NCBI RefSeq assembly: GCF_006402735.1
Contig: NZ_CP017174.1
Location: forward strand, 8,970,001 to 9,034,000
Origin: Myxococcus xanthus
Lineage (GTDB): Bacteria; Myxococcota; Myxococcia; Myxococcales; Myxococcaceae
Length of the DNA stretch: 64,000 nucleotides
Direction of reading: 5' to 3'
This document shows positions 25,419-34,200 of the stretch, piece by piece. The notes beneath the pieces are model-generated. The model was not told the origin of the DNA and made no database searches. It saw nothing but the letters and a program-made list of their open reading frames with translations. Positions within the stretch are counted from its first letter, which is position 1, and each line of letters opens with the position of its first letter. The translations under genes and the position numbers were made by a program.

Positions 25419-27649
25419 AGAAGCTACTCATCACCGTCACCAGCGGCCTTGCGTTCCTGCTCACCCCCACCGAAGCGCGGGCGTGTGCCTACGATTCCGC
25501 CGGGCCCGTGTTCGTCACCAGCAGCCATCCCGACTGGCCTCTCTCCACCTTCGCGGCCGGGCGGCTGGGCGTGGTGCACGGCTCGATGCGCACCGCCTAC
25601 CTCGCGTTCGCCTACCGGACGATGATGGGCATTCCCACCACGCCCGAGGAGCAACAGCCCCTGGTGACGCGCTGGGAGCTCATGCACCAGGCGTTGCCGG
25701 AGCACCTCTCCCTGACACCTGGATTCCAGCGCTGGCTGGCGGTACGGAAGCAGGTGGCGCCTCAGCTCCCGGAAGCCTCGCCCGAGCATTCCCGGCAGGT
25801 GAAATACGCACAGGTCCCCCGCATCCAGGGTGACGCGTTCCAGCGCGCCGCGAACACCGCCACCGACCTGGCCCAGGCGTGGAAGAAGCACCCCCCGCTG
25901 GTGGAGGAGTGGGTGCGCAACCAGGACACCGTCTTCGGCCCGTGCGCCATCCTGCCGGAGCCCGACCCGCGGCTGGATGAAGGCGTGAGCGCGCAGCACC
26001 AGGCCCGCCGGAGGGACGAGCGCGCCTACCAAGAGGCGGCCTCCCGCTTCTACTGCGACGACTATCCCGGCGCCCTGTCCTCGTTCCAGAAGCTCGCTGC
26101 GTCGAAGGAATCGCCCTACCGGGCGCTCGCCGCCTACCTCGTGGCGCGCACCCACGTCCGGCAGGCGCTGATGGAGAAGACGGGTGAGTATCACTTCGAG
26201 TCGCGGGAAGACGCCGTCTTCCTCTCGCGGCTGAGCGAGGCGGACCGGGTGCTCGATGGCGTGCTCGCCTCCCAGGAGCTGCGGAGCGTCCATGCGCCCG
26301 CGCGCGGCTTGCGGAGCCTGGTGCGCTACCGGCTGCGACCCAAGACCTGGCACTGCGAGCTGCTGTCGCACGTGCTCGAACCCGGGACGGGAACCGCCCT
26401 CGCCGCGGAGCTGGGCGACCTCGACCTGATGTCGCGGGAAGCGAGCACCTGCGAGGGCCTCCCCGCGCCCGCCGAGGCGCTCCAGGCGTGGCTCCACGCC
26501 ATGAAGGACACGCCCTACAGCGCGGCGCCCGATGCGGAGCGCCGCGCGCAATACGACGGAGCCCTGGCCCGCTGGAAGAAGACGGCGCACATGCCGTGGC
26601 TCGTCGCCGCGCTGCGCAAGGCGACGCCGGACGCTCCGGGCGTGCCGGAGCTGCTCGCCGCCTCCGCGAAGGTCGCGCCCACGTCTCCCGCCGGCCTGAC
26701 GGTGGCGTACCATGCCGCGCGGCTCTTGCATGGCCGAGGCGAGGTGGAGGCGGCGCGGGCGCGGCTCGCGACGGTGCCCGCCGAGCTGACCCGGGACCTT
26801 CCCTCCACGGACAACCTGCTGCGCGAGGAGCGGCTCGCGGTGGCCAGAGACCTGGACGAGGCCATGCGGGAAGCCGTCAACATCATCGCCGACTATGAAA
26901 TGAGCAGCAGCTACTCCGAGCCCTACACCACGCCGCTGGCCGAACGGCCCCGGCTCTTCAGCCCGCGCGCAGTGGCCATGCTGGAGCCCCGGCTGACAGC
27001 GAAGCGCATGGGTGAGCTGGCTGCGGGGGACACCCTGCCTCCGCCCCTCCGGCGCCAGCTCATGTGGACCGCCTTCGCGCGCGCCACCGTCGCGGGTGAC
27101 GACGCGACGATTCAGGTCGTGGCGAAGCGCCTGGCGGAGACGGAGCCCAAGGCCAAGGCGGAGCTGCTGGCGCTCGCCGGGAAGCCCACGCCCGAGGAGC
27201 GTCAATTCGAGGCCCAGCTGCTCCTCATGGGACTGCCCGCCGTCTCCGCGCGGCTCCACTCGGGCGAGGACCGGCTGGCGAACACGCATCCGAACCTCAG
27301 CCTCACCATGGACATGTCCTACCAGCGCAATTGGTGGTGCGGCCCGAAGCCGGACGCGAGCGTGCCCACCGTGCACTTCGAGGACACGCCCGACGCACCG
27401 GACGCGGCGCGGGAGTGGAAGGCCCTCCAGGACGCGGGCAACTCGGTGCCCTACTTCGCCCGCGTCGCCATGGCCTGGGCCCAGGCCCACCCGGATGACC
27501 CGCGCTCGCCCATCGCCCTGTTCCGCGCGGTCCGCGCCAGCAAGCGCGGCTGCGGACAGGCCACGCGCGAGGCACGGGATGCATTCCGATATCTCCACAA
27601 GCACTACGGCAAGACGAGCTGGGCGAAGCGCACGCCCTACGTGTACTGA
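25415..27649 (+). CDS. large exported helical-repeat protein, partner of DUF3142
   Basis: 744 residues beginning MKKLLIT inside the stop of the DUF3142 gene. Signal peptide to about residue 23 (TEARA), then CAYDSAGPVFV. The body is mostly helical with TPR-like spacing (ALSSFQKLAASKESPYRALAAYLVARTHVRQALM, about 210-250). Trp-rich and Cys-containing segments occur near both ends. No catalytic motif recognised. Coupling to DUF3142 suggests a joint function in the envelope. Confidence 0.75.
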   Translation: MKKLLITVTSGLAFLLTPTEARACAYDSAGPVFVTSSHPDWPLSTFAAGRLGVVHGSMRTAYLAFAYRTMMGIPTTPEEQQPLVTRWELMHQALPEHLSLTPGFQRWLAVRKQVAPQLPEASPEHSRQVKYAQVPRIQGDAFQRAANTATDLAQAWKKHPPLVEEWVRNQDTVFGPCAILPEPDPRLDEGVSAQHQARRRDERAYQEAASRFYCDDYPGALSSFQKLAASKESPYRALAAYLVARTHVRQALMEKTGEYHFESREDAVFLSRLSEADRVLDGVLASQELRSVHAPARGLRSLVRYRLRPKTWHCELLSHVLEPGTGTALAAELGDLDLMSREASTCEGLPAPAEALQAWLHAMKDTPYSAAPDAERRAQYDGALARWKKTAHMPWLVAALRKATPDAPGVPELLAASAKVAPTSPAGLTVAYHAARLLHGRGEVEAARARLATVPAELTRDLPSTDNLLREERLAVARDLDEAMREAVNIIADYEMSSSYSEPYTTPLAERPRLFSPRAVAMLEPRLTAKRMGELAAGDTLPPPLRRQLMWTAFARATVAGDDATIQVVAKRLAETEPKAKAELLALAGKPTPEERQFEAQLLLMGLPAVSARLHSGEDRLANTHPNLSLTMDMSYQRNWWCGPKPDASVPTVHFEDTPDAPDAAREWKALQDAGNSVPYFARVAMAWAQAHPDDPRSPIALFRAVRASKRGCGQATREARDAFRYLHKHYGKTSWAKRTPYVY

Positions 27650-27804
27650 CGGCCCGCCTACAGCACGCGCCGGGTGGCCTGGCGGATGCGTTCGGGATGT
27701 GGGGGGACTGTCCGGACCATCTTCTCAGTCACTGAGCTGTTGTGCGTTTACGTTCGAATGACGCGCGTGGTGTAGCCTCCCGGACAACGGGAGTACGCGT
27801 GTCC

Positions 27805-27996
27805 ATGCAAACACAAGGCAGCAAGGTTCTTCGTACGGTGACGGTGCTCCTCGCGGTCCTCCTGCTGGGTTTCGTGGTGGCGACGGCGGCTGGAACCTTC
27901 TTCGGTGGGACCAAGATCCGCCCGCTGTTCGGCATGCCGGAGGGCGGCCCGCCGGCCCTCGATGACGGTGACGCGGCGCCCCCGGCCACGCCGTGA
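27805..27996 (+). CDS. small single-helix membrane protein
   Basis: 63 residues from the ATG at 27805; the GTG at 27799, five bases after GGGAG, is an equally good start and adds two residues. One hydrophobic helix (VLLAVLLLGFVVATAAGTFF) is followed by a short acidic, Pro-rich tail. Its TGA shares one base with the ATG of the hydroxylase gene (TGATG), so the pair is coupled. Confidence 0.6.
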   Translation: MQTQGSKVLRTVTVLLAVLLLGFVVATAAGTFFGGTKIRPLFGMPEGGPPALDDGDAAPPATP

Positions 27997-28793
27997 TGAG
28001 CCTGGAGGTCCTAGGCGGGGGGGCCGCGATTTCCTTCGGGGTGCTCGCGTGTGTCTTCTGGCCCTTGGAGAAGGCCTGGGCCGCGCGACCGGGCCAGCCC
28101 CTGCTGCGGCCCGCGTTCCGCACCGACCTCGCCTACTTCGTCGCGCAGTACCTGGTGCTCGCGCCACTGGCGCTGCTCGTGCTGAGCCGCGTGAAGGCGC
28201 TCTGCCATGTGGACGTCCTGACCGGGTTCCAGGCCGCCGTGGCACGCCAGCCCTGGTGGCTTCAGGCACTTGAAGCGGTGGTGCTCTGCGACCTGCTCGT
28301 CTACGGCTTCCACCGCCTGTCCCACCAGGTGGGCTTCCTCTGGCGCTTCCACGCCGTCCACCACTCCGCCGAGCACCTCGACTGGCTCGCCGCGCACCGC
28401 GAGCACCCCGTGGACGGACTGCTCACGCAGTTGGTGGTGAACCTTCCCGCGTTGATGATGGGCTTTCCGCTCGAGACGCTGGCGATGCTCATCGCCTTCC
28501 GCGGGATGTGGGCCATCTTCATCCACTCCAACGTCCGGCTGCCGCTGGGGCCGTTGGGCTTCCTCTTCGGCGCGCCGGAGCTGCACCACTGGCACCACGC
28601 GCGCGAACGGCACACGCGGCACAACTTCGGCAACCTCGCGCCGTGGACGGACTGGCTCTTCGGCACCTACCACCGGCCCACTGGGCCCGAGCAGTATCCG
28701 CTCGGGCTCGTGGAGCCGTTTCCCCGGCGCTTCTGGGCCCAGCTCTTCTCGCCCGTGGCGCGGGCGACTGACAGCAGGAATACGCAACGCTGA
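27996..28793 (+). CDS. sterol desaturase / fatty acid hydroxylase family membrane enzyme
   Basis: 265 residues from the ATG at 27996 (GTG 27993 is possible). Four or more helices. The di-iron histidine clusters are complete: HRLSH (about 107), HAVHH (about 121) and HHWHH (about 197), with a further His in TRHNFGN. The family hydroxylates or desaturates sterols, fatty acids or carotenoids at the membrane using O2. Substrate unknown. It is preceded by the small membrane protein and converges with a hydrolase gene. Confidence 0.9.
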   Translation: MSLEVLGGGAAISFGVLACVFWPLEKAWAARPGQPLLRPAFRTDLAYFVAQYLVLAPLALLVLSRVKALCHVDVLTGFQAAVARQPWWLQALEAVVLCDLLVYGFHRLSHQVGFLWRFHAVHHSAEHLDWLAAHREHPVDGLLTQLVVNLPALMMGFPLETLAMLIAFRGMWAIFIHSNVRLPLGPLGFLFGAPELHHWHHARERHTRHNFGNLAPWTDWLFGTYHRPTGPEQYPLGLVEPFPRRFWAQLFSPVARATDSRNTQR

Positions 28794-28812
28794 GCAGGAA
28801 TTTCGTTCCCGC

Positions 28813-28828
28813 TGACGGCAATCCGTCA
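28813..28828. terminator. short hairpin between convergent genes
   Basis: TGACGG (28813-28818) and CCGTCA (28823-28828) pair around CAAT. It lies 19 nt after the hydroxylase stop and overlaps the stop of the converging hydrolase gene. A weak structure by length. Confidence 0.35.
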
Positions 28829-29653
28829 CCCCGCCCTGGAGGTCCGCGTCTCTGATTGCGCGTCCAGGAACGTCCCCAAGGTGGCATTGACGAGCGCGGG
28901 CTCCTCCACGGTGGAGGAGTGCCCTCCGCGCGGCAGTGTCACCAGGCGTGAGCCGGGGATGAGCCGGTGCAAGCGCTGCGCCTTGGCGGGGACAGTGGCC
29001 GTGTCCTCGGCGCCGACGACGACGAGCGTGGGCACGCGGATGTGTGGGATTTCGTGGGCCACGCCGCGCCGTTCGATGACGCCGTTGACGGCGCGCCAGA
29101 TGTCGCGGCGGTTCTCCATGAGGCGCGTGCGCCAGCGGCTGCGCTCCTCGGCCCGATTGGGGTCCGTCATGAAGCTGCGGCCGAACATGATGCGCATCAC
29201 CGGGTCCGCCACCGGGCGCAGGCCCGCCAGGCGCGCGGTGAGGTTGAGCAGCGTGTAGCGCGGCACGTTGTGAAGGGGCTCCGGGTCGGCGGACGTCTCC
29301 ATCAGCACCAGCGAGCGCAGCAGGTCCGGCCGCCGCGCGGCGATGCGCATGCCGACGAAGCCGCCCATGGACAGGCCCACGAAGTGACAGGGCCCCACGC
29401 CCAGCCGCTCGATGAGTGCCACCGCGTCCAGGTACACCGTCTCCATGTCGATGACGCGCGCCGGAGGCACGGCGCTCTGGCCCTGGCCCCGGTGGTCATA
29501 GGCGATGCAGCGGTAACGTCCGCTCAGCGCTTCCACCTGCGGATCGAAGAGGCGGCAACTCCACAGCAGGCCGTGGCTGAAGACGACGGGCACGCCCGTG
29601 CCACCCGAGTCCTCGTAGTACAGCTCCGTTCTGTTGACGGTCAGCATCGGCAT
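28826..29653 (-). CDS. alpha/beta hydrolase
   Basis: 275 residues from the ATG at 29653. GGAGGG lies eight bases upstream, whereas the GTG at 29662 sits too close to it. The fold is readable as FSHGLLWS (oxyanion region), nucleophile elbow GLSMGG (Ser about 97), acid in VVGAEDTATV and His in RGGHSSTVE. It resembles the 3-oxoadipate enol-lactonase and haloperoxidase-like groups, but the substrate cannot be fixed. No signal peptide, so cytoplasmic. Monocistronic. Confidence 0.88.
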   Translation of the reverse strand: MPMLTVNRTELYYEDSGGTGVPVVFSHGLLWSCRLFDPQVEALSGRYRCIAYDHRGQGQSAVPPARVIDMETVYLDAVALIERLGVGPCHFVGLSMGGFVGMRIAARRPDLLRSLVLMETSADPEPLHNVPRYTLLNLTARLAGLRPVADPVMRIMFGRSFMTDPNRAEERSRWRTRLMENRRDIWRAVNGVIERRGVAHEIPHIRVPTLVVVGAEDTATVPAKAQRLHRLIPGSRLVTLPRGGHSSTVEEPALVNATLGTFLDAQSETRTSRAG

Positions 29654-29770
29654 GCGCGGCACCCTCCCCGGCTGGCGAGGATAGGCGAGCGACTCGCACG
29701 AACGGGTACGCCCCTTCGCGGAGCCGTTGGCCGGATGACGTCCCGCTGCCCTCGGGGCCCACGCGACTGG

Positions 29771-31012
29771 CTACCAGAGACCCTTGGCTTGAAGCAGCTC
29801 GCCCACGCGGCGGGGCTCGGCGCGCCAGGCGGTGAAGAAGTCCCCGGCGGCGTCGGGGGACAGGTTCTCCCAGATGAGGCGGCCGGTGTCCTCCTCGCGG
29901 CGGCAGCGCACGAAGGTGGAGCGCACCTGCTCGGGCGAGTCGAAGGTGAGGCTGTCGAGCAGCTCTGGGCTTTGGCTGGTGAGCAGGGCCTGCCGGGGTT
30001 CGAGCTGTTCGAGGATGGCGCGGACCTGCCGGGGGTGGAAGGCGTGCGCGACCTCGTCCGCGATGACGACGGCGCGGGCGTGGGCCAGGTAGTGGAGGAA
30101 GGCCACCAGGCGCTTCTGACCGTAGCCGAGCTGACGGGCGGAGAGGCGCTGGCCGGCGGCGGTGACGAAGCAGAGGTCCAGGTTGCCCAGGGACAGCGTT
30201 TCGTATTTGCCCTGGGGTTGGGTCTCCAGCGGGGACAGGAGCGCCTCCGCGGACGCGAAGCCGAGGAGCCGGGCGGCGTCACGGAGGAAGGGGACGTTCT
30301 CCGAGGACAGCACATAACGGGCGGCGCCCCACTGCGCGGCGGCGACCTTGCGCAGGCCGTCGAGCAGGTCCTCCGAGGCCACGCCCGTGCCCGTGGCGAG
30401 CACGCCCTCCGCGCGACGGGAGAGCCGCAGCTCGGCGCGCCAGAGCTGGTCGAAGTGGGCGAGCCCCTCGTCGAAGCGGCGGAGGTCGGCCTGCGCGGAG
30501 ACTTCCCGCGCCATGGCCAGCATCGGCTCGACGGCGGCGGTGCCCTCGCCCGTCTTCTCCACCCAGGCGATGCCGCCCGTCATCAGGACGAGCCAGAGCC
30601 GGCCCCCGACTTCGGGAGCGATGCGCTCATGCACGACGTCGGTGGTGTCGTCCTCACGGGAGACGCGGAGCTGCTGGCCCTCGCGGTGGATGACCAGCGG
30701 CCAGGCCATGTCGCGCGGGGCCACGGTGATGTCCATGGAAAGGCCGCTCGTGCCTTCCGCACCCGAGGGCACGTTGCGCACGCGCACGGTGATGCGGCCG
30801 GTATCCGCGGCCAGTGCATATTCGAGGTCGAACGCCTCATGTCGCAGCGGCGTGAAGTCCGAGCTGACGACGGCGGCGGCGAGGTCCAGCAGCATGGACT
30901 TCCCGGTGCCGTTCTCCCCGAGCAGCACGTTGAGGGACGGGCTGAAGAGCAACCGCGTCCCGGACTTCACCGTGCGGAACTGGTGAACCTGGAGCCACTG
31001 GAGCTTGAGCAT
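29771..31012 (-). CDS. AAA/ABC-type ATPase of the OLD/RecF-like class
   Basis: 413 residues from the ATG at 31012. The N-terminus is typical of this class (LQVHQFRTVKSG then LNVLLGENGTGKSMLLDL, Walker A near residue 37). The C-terminal half carries a signature-like LGYGQKRL, Walker B VVIADEVAHAFHP and TSQSPELLD. No TOPRIM or other nuclease domain follows, so it is the ATPase part alone. Such proteins occur in DNA repair and in defence modules, usually with a partner. The adjacent genes do not look like one, so the role is open. Confidence 0.8.
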   Translation of the reverse strand: MLKLQWLQVHQFRTVKSGTRLLFSPSLNVLLGENGTGKSMLLDLAAAVVSSDFTPLRHEAFDLEYALAADTGRITVRVRNVPSGAEGTSGLSMDITVAPRDMAWPLVIHREGQQLRVSREDDTTDVVHERIAPEVGGRLWLVLMTGGIAWVEKTGEGTAAVEPMLAMAREVSAQADLRRFDEGLAHFDQLWRAELRLSRRAEGVLATGTGVASEDLLDGLRKVAAAQWGAARYVLSSENVPFLRDAARLLGFASAEALLSPLETQPQGKYETLSLGNLDLCFVTAAGQRLSARQLGYGQKRLVAFLHYLAHARAVVIADEVAHAFHPRQVRAILEQLEPRQALLTSQSPELLDSLTFDSPEQVRSTFVRCRREEDTGRLIWENLSPDAAGDFFTAWRAEPRRVGELLQAKGLW

Positions 31013-31189
31013 CAGCCTGGAGACTGGCGCCCGGGGCGCTTCAGCGTCAACTCGCGCCGCACGGCGGCACGTCCTCCTGGGAGCCCCAGATGTGCCGGCG
31101 CTCGTCCACCCACGCGAACACCTTTCTGGAAAAGGCCGAGTGACTGAGTCCGCTCCGACCCCGGAATGTCCACACCGAAAAAGCCACAA

Positions 31190-31250
31190 TTTCCAACAAG
31201 GTCATATAAAAACGATAAAGCTGAAATCACAGACCCAGTCCATCACGAAC
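31190..31250 (+). promoter_or_regulatory. AT-rich probable promoter of the repeat lipoprotein gene
   Basis: A 60-bp stretch, unusually AT-rich for this window, contains CATATAAAAACGATAAAG (31203-31220), which offers -10-like hexamers. It lies 35-95 bp before the ATG at 31285. No clear -35 element. Confidence 0.35.
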
Positions 31251-31284
31251 TGACACCGCGCTACTGGAGCGCCGAAGAAAGCAC

Positions 31285-34200
31285 ATGAAAGAAGTCGACC
31301 TGCAAATCCCTCACGAAACACATGTTTCAACACATCCGCCCGCGAGAGTGCGCGCCCTGGCACAAACAAGTGTCGCGGCCTCTCCCCGTAGGCAATGGGC
31401 GCGGGGCTGGCTGGCCGCCCTGGGGCTGTTCGCCGCGTGCGCTGTCGAACCAGCCACATCAGACGAGGCCGTGAGCCAGAGTTGGGCGGCGATAGAGGTG
31501 CCACGAGGGTTGGATTTCGGCGGGGCCTTTGGCTACTTCAACAACGGTGTGCTGTCGCCGAATCCGGCGACCGGCGCCGCCTCCTGCCCGGAGGGCTACA
31601 CCCAGACACAGACCTATGGGAAGACAGGGCTGGACTGGCCGGTATACATCTGCCACCGACCCTCCGAGGAGGGGCGCGCCTCCCTCTACGACTTCGGCGG
31701 CATGTGGGGGCACGTCAACAGGAACCAGGTCCTCAACCCCATCACCCAAGCGGCCCGGTGTCCGGCTGGCTATACAGAGCAGAAGTTGCTCGGCACGAAC
31801 CAGCAGGATTACGGGCTGCATCTGTGTTACCGGCCGCATGTCCCGGGAGTGCCCTCGGAGTACCGCTTCGGCGGCGCACATGGGCACATTGAATCCGCGG
31901 CCACGAAGAACCCCGCGACCGGTGCGGCGTCATGCCCGAATGGCTTTGAGCAGACGCAGGTGCTCGGCACCCACAACGTCGACTACCCACTCTATTTCTG
32001 CATGGCCCGAGCGTCCCATTGGGACTTCGGCGGCTTCATCGGCACGCGCAACGGCGGTGAGCCTGTCCTGAACCCCGCGACGGACGCGGCGACCTGTCCG
32101 GACGGCTATACGCGGACGCAAGTGCTGGGCACGGGCGCCGTCGACCAACCGCTCCACCTCTGCGCCCGCCCCAATTGGGATGGCACCGAACCGGCGCTCG
32201 ACTTCGGCGGACTGTGGGGCTTCGTCAACGACACCGCCGTGAACAATCCGTATACGAATGCGCAAACCTGTCCGGCAGGGTTCACGGCCCAGAAGGTCCT
32301 CGGGACGACGGGGCAAGATCACGACCTCCACGTCTGCTACCGGCCCCATGTCCCCGGAACGGGCCCGACGCTCCCGTTTGGTGGCCTCTGGGGTCACGTC
32401 GAGGGCACCCAGGTGCCGAACCCCGTGACGGCCGCCGCGTCGTGTCCCAAGGGATTCACTCCGAAGCAGGTGCTTGGCACGTCCGGTGTCGACGCGGCAC
32501 TGTACCTCTGCGAGCCGCATTCTGATGCCTTGGAGTTCGGCGGAGCCTTCGGCTACTTCAACAACGGTGTGCTGTCGCCGAATCCGGCGACCGGCGCCGC
32601 CTCCTGCCCGTTCGGGTATACCCAGACGCAGGTCCTTGGGACCTGGGGGACCGACTGGGATGTCCACATCTGTCAGCGGCCCGCACGCGAGGGGAGCACT
32701 CCCCTCTATGACTTCGGCGGCATGTGGGGGCACGTCAACAGGAGCCAGGTCGTCAACCCCATCACCCACGCGGCCCGGTGCCCGGCTGGCTATACAGAGC
32801 AGCAGTTGCTCGGCACGAACCAGCGGGATTACGGACTGTATCTGTGTTACCGGCCGCATGTCCCGGGGCGGATTCCCGAGAATCGCTTCGGCGGCATGCA
32901 TGGACATGTCGAGCGGCTCCCCGTGGCCAACCCCGCGACGGGCACGACGGCATGTCCGCCTGGCGCGGTAGAGGCGCAGGTACTGGGGACCCATGGCATG
33001 GACTATTCGCTGCACTACTGCATGACGCGCGCGCCGAAATGGGACTTCGGTGGAGTCTTTGGCTATCTCAATGGTGGCAGCCCTGTATCAAACCCAGCGA
33101 CGGGCGCCCCGTCCTGCCCGGGCGGATATGTCCAGACACAGGTGCTGGGCTCCAGCACCATGGACGCCCCGCTCTTCCTCTGCTCCCGGCCGAACTGGGA
33201 CAACGCTGAGCCCGCGCTCGACTTCGGCGGCATGTGGGGCATCGTCAACGCCGCCTGGGTGAACAACCCATACACGAATGGGCAGTCCTGCCCGGCGGGC
33301 TTCGCCGCGCTGAGAATACTCGGGACAGCGAGACAGGACTCGGACCTCCATGTGTGCTACCGGCACCACGCGCCCGGGACAGTGCCTCCGTATCCATTTG
33401 GCGGCATGTGGGGCTACGTCAACGACGCTCCGGTGTCGAACCCCACGACGAGCACCGCCTCATGCCCCACGGGCTTCATCCCAAGGCAGATACTAGGGAC
33501 CGCGCACATCGACCACCCAGTGTACTTCTGCGAACTGCCGGCCAAGAGCCTGGACTTCGGCGGAGCCTTTGGCTTCGTCCACAACGGCACGCTCTCACCG
33601 AACCCGGCGACCGGCGCCGCCTCCTGCCCGGAGGGCTATACTAAAACACAAGCGTATGGCACCCATGGGCGCGACTGGAGCGTACACTTCTGTCATAGGC
33701 CGTCCCTGGAGGGAGAGGCTCCGCTCTACGACTTTGGTGGCATGTGGGGCTATGTCAACAACACCCTGGTGAGGAACCCAATCACAAGCGGCGCCAACTG
33801 CCCGGCTGGATATACCGACCAACTCCTGCTCGGCACGAGTCGCCTCGATCATGAGCTGCACGTCTGTTACCGGCAACATGTCGCGAACTCACCGGCGGCC
33901 GCCCGTTTTGGTGGCATGTATGGATATGTCGAGCAAGCCCCTGTCCCGAACCCCGCGACAGTCACCACGGAGTGCCCGAGCGGATTCGAGCAGACGCAGG
34001 TGCTCGGCACCCACAACATCGACTACCCGCTCTACTTCTGCATGGCCCGGGCGCCCCATTGGGACTTCGGTGGCTTCATCGGCACGCGCAACGGCGGTGA
34101 ACCTGTTCCGAACCCCGTGACGAACGCGGCGACCTGCCCGGACGGCTATACGCGAACGCAGGTGCTGGGCACGAGCGCGGTCGATCAGCCGCTCTACCTC

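Noticed and set aside
29771-31012. ATPase as part of a defence module (OLD/Septu-like)
   Set aside because: No nuclease domain and no adjacent effector gene, so a defence role is not claimed.
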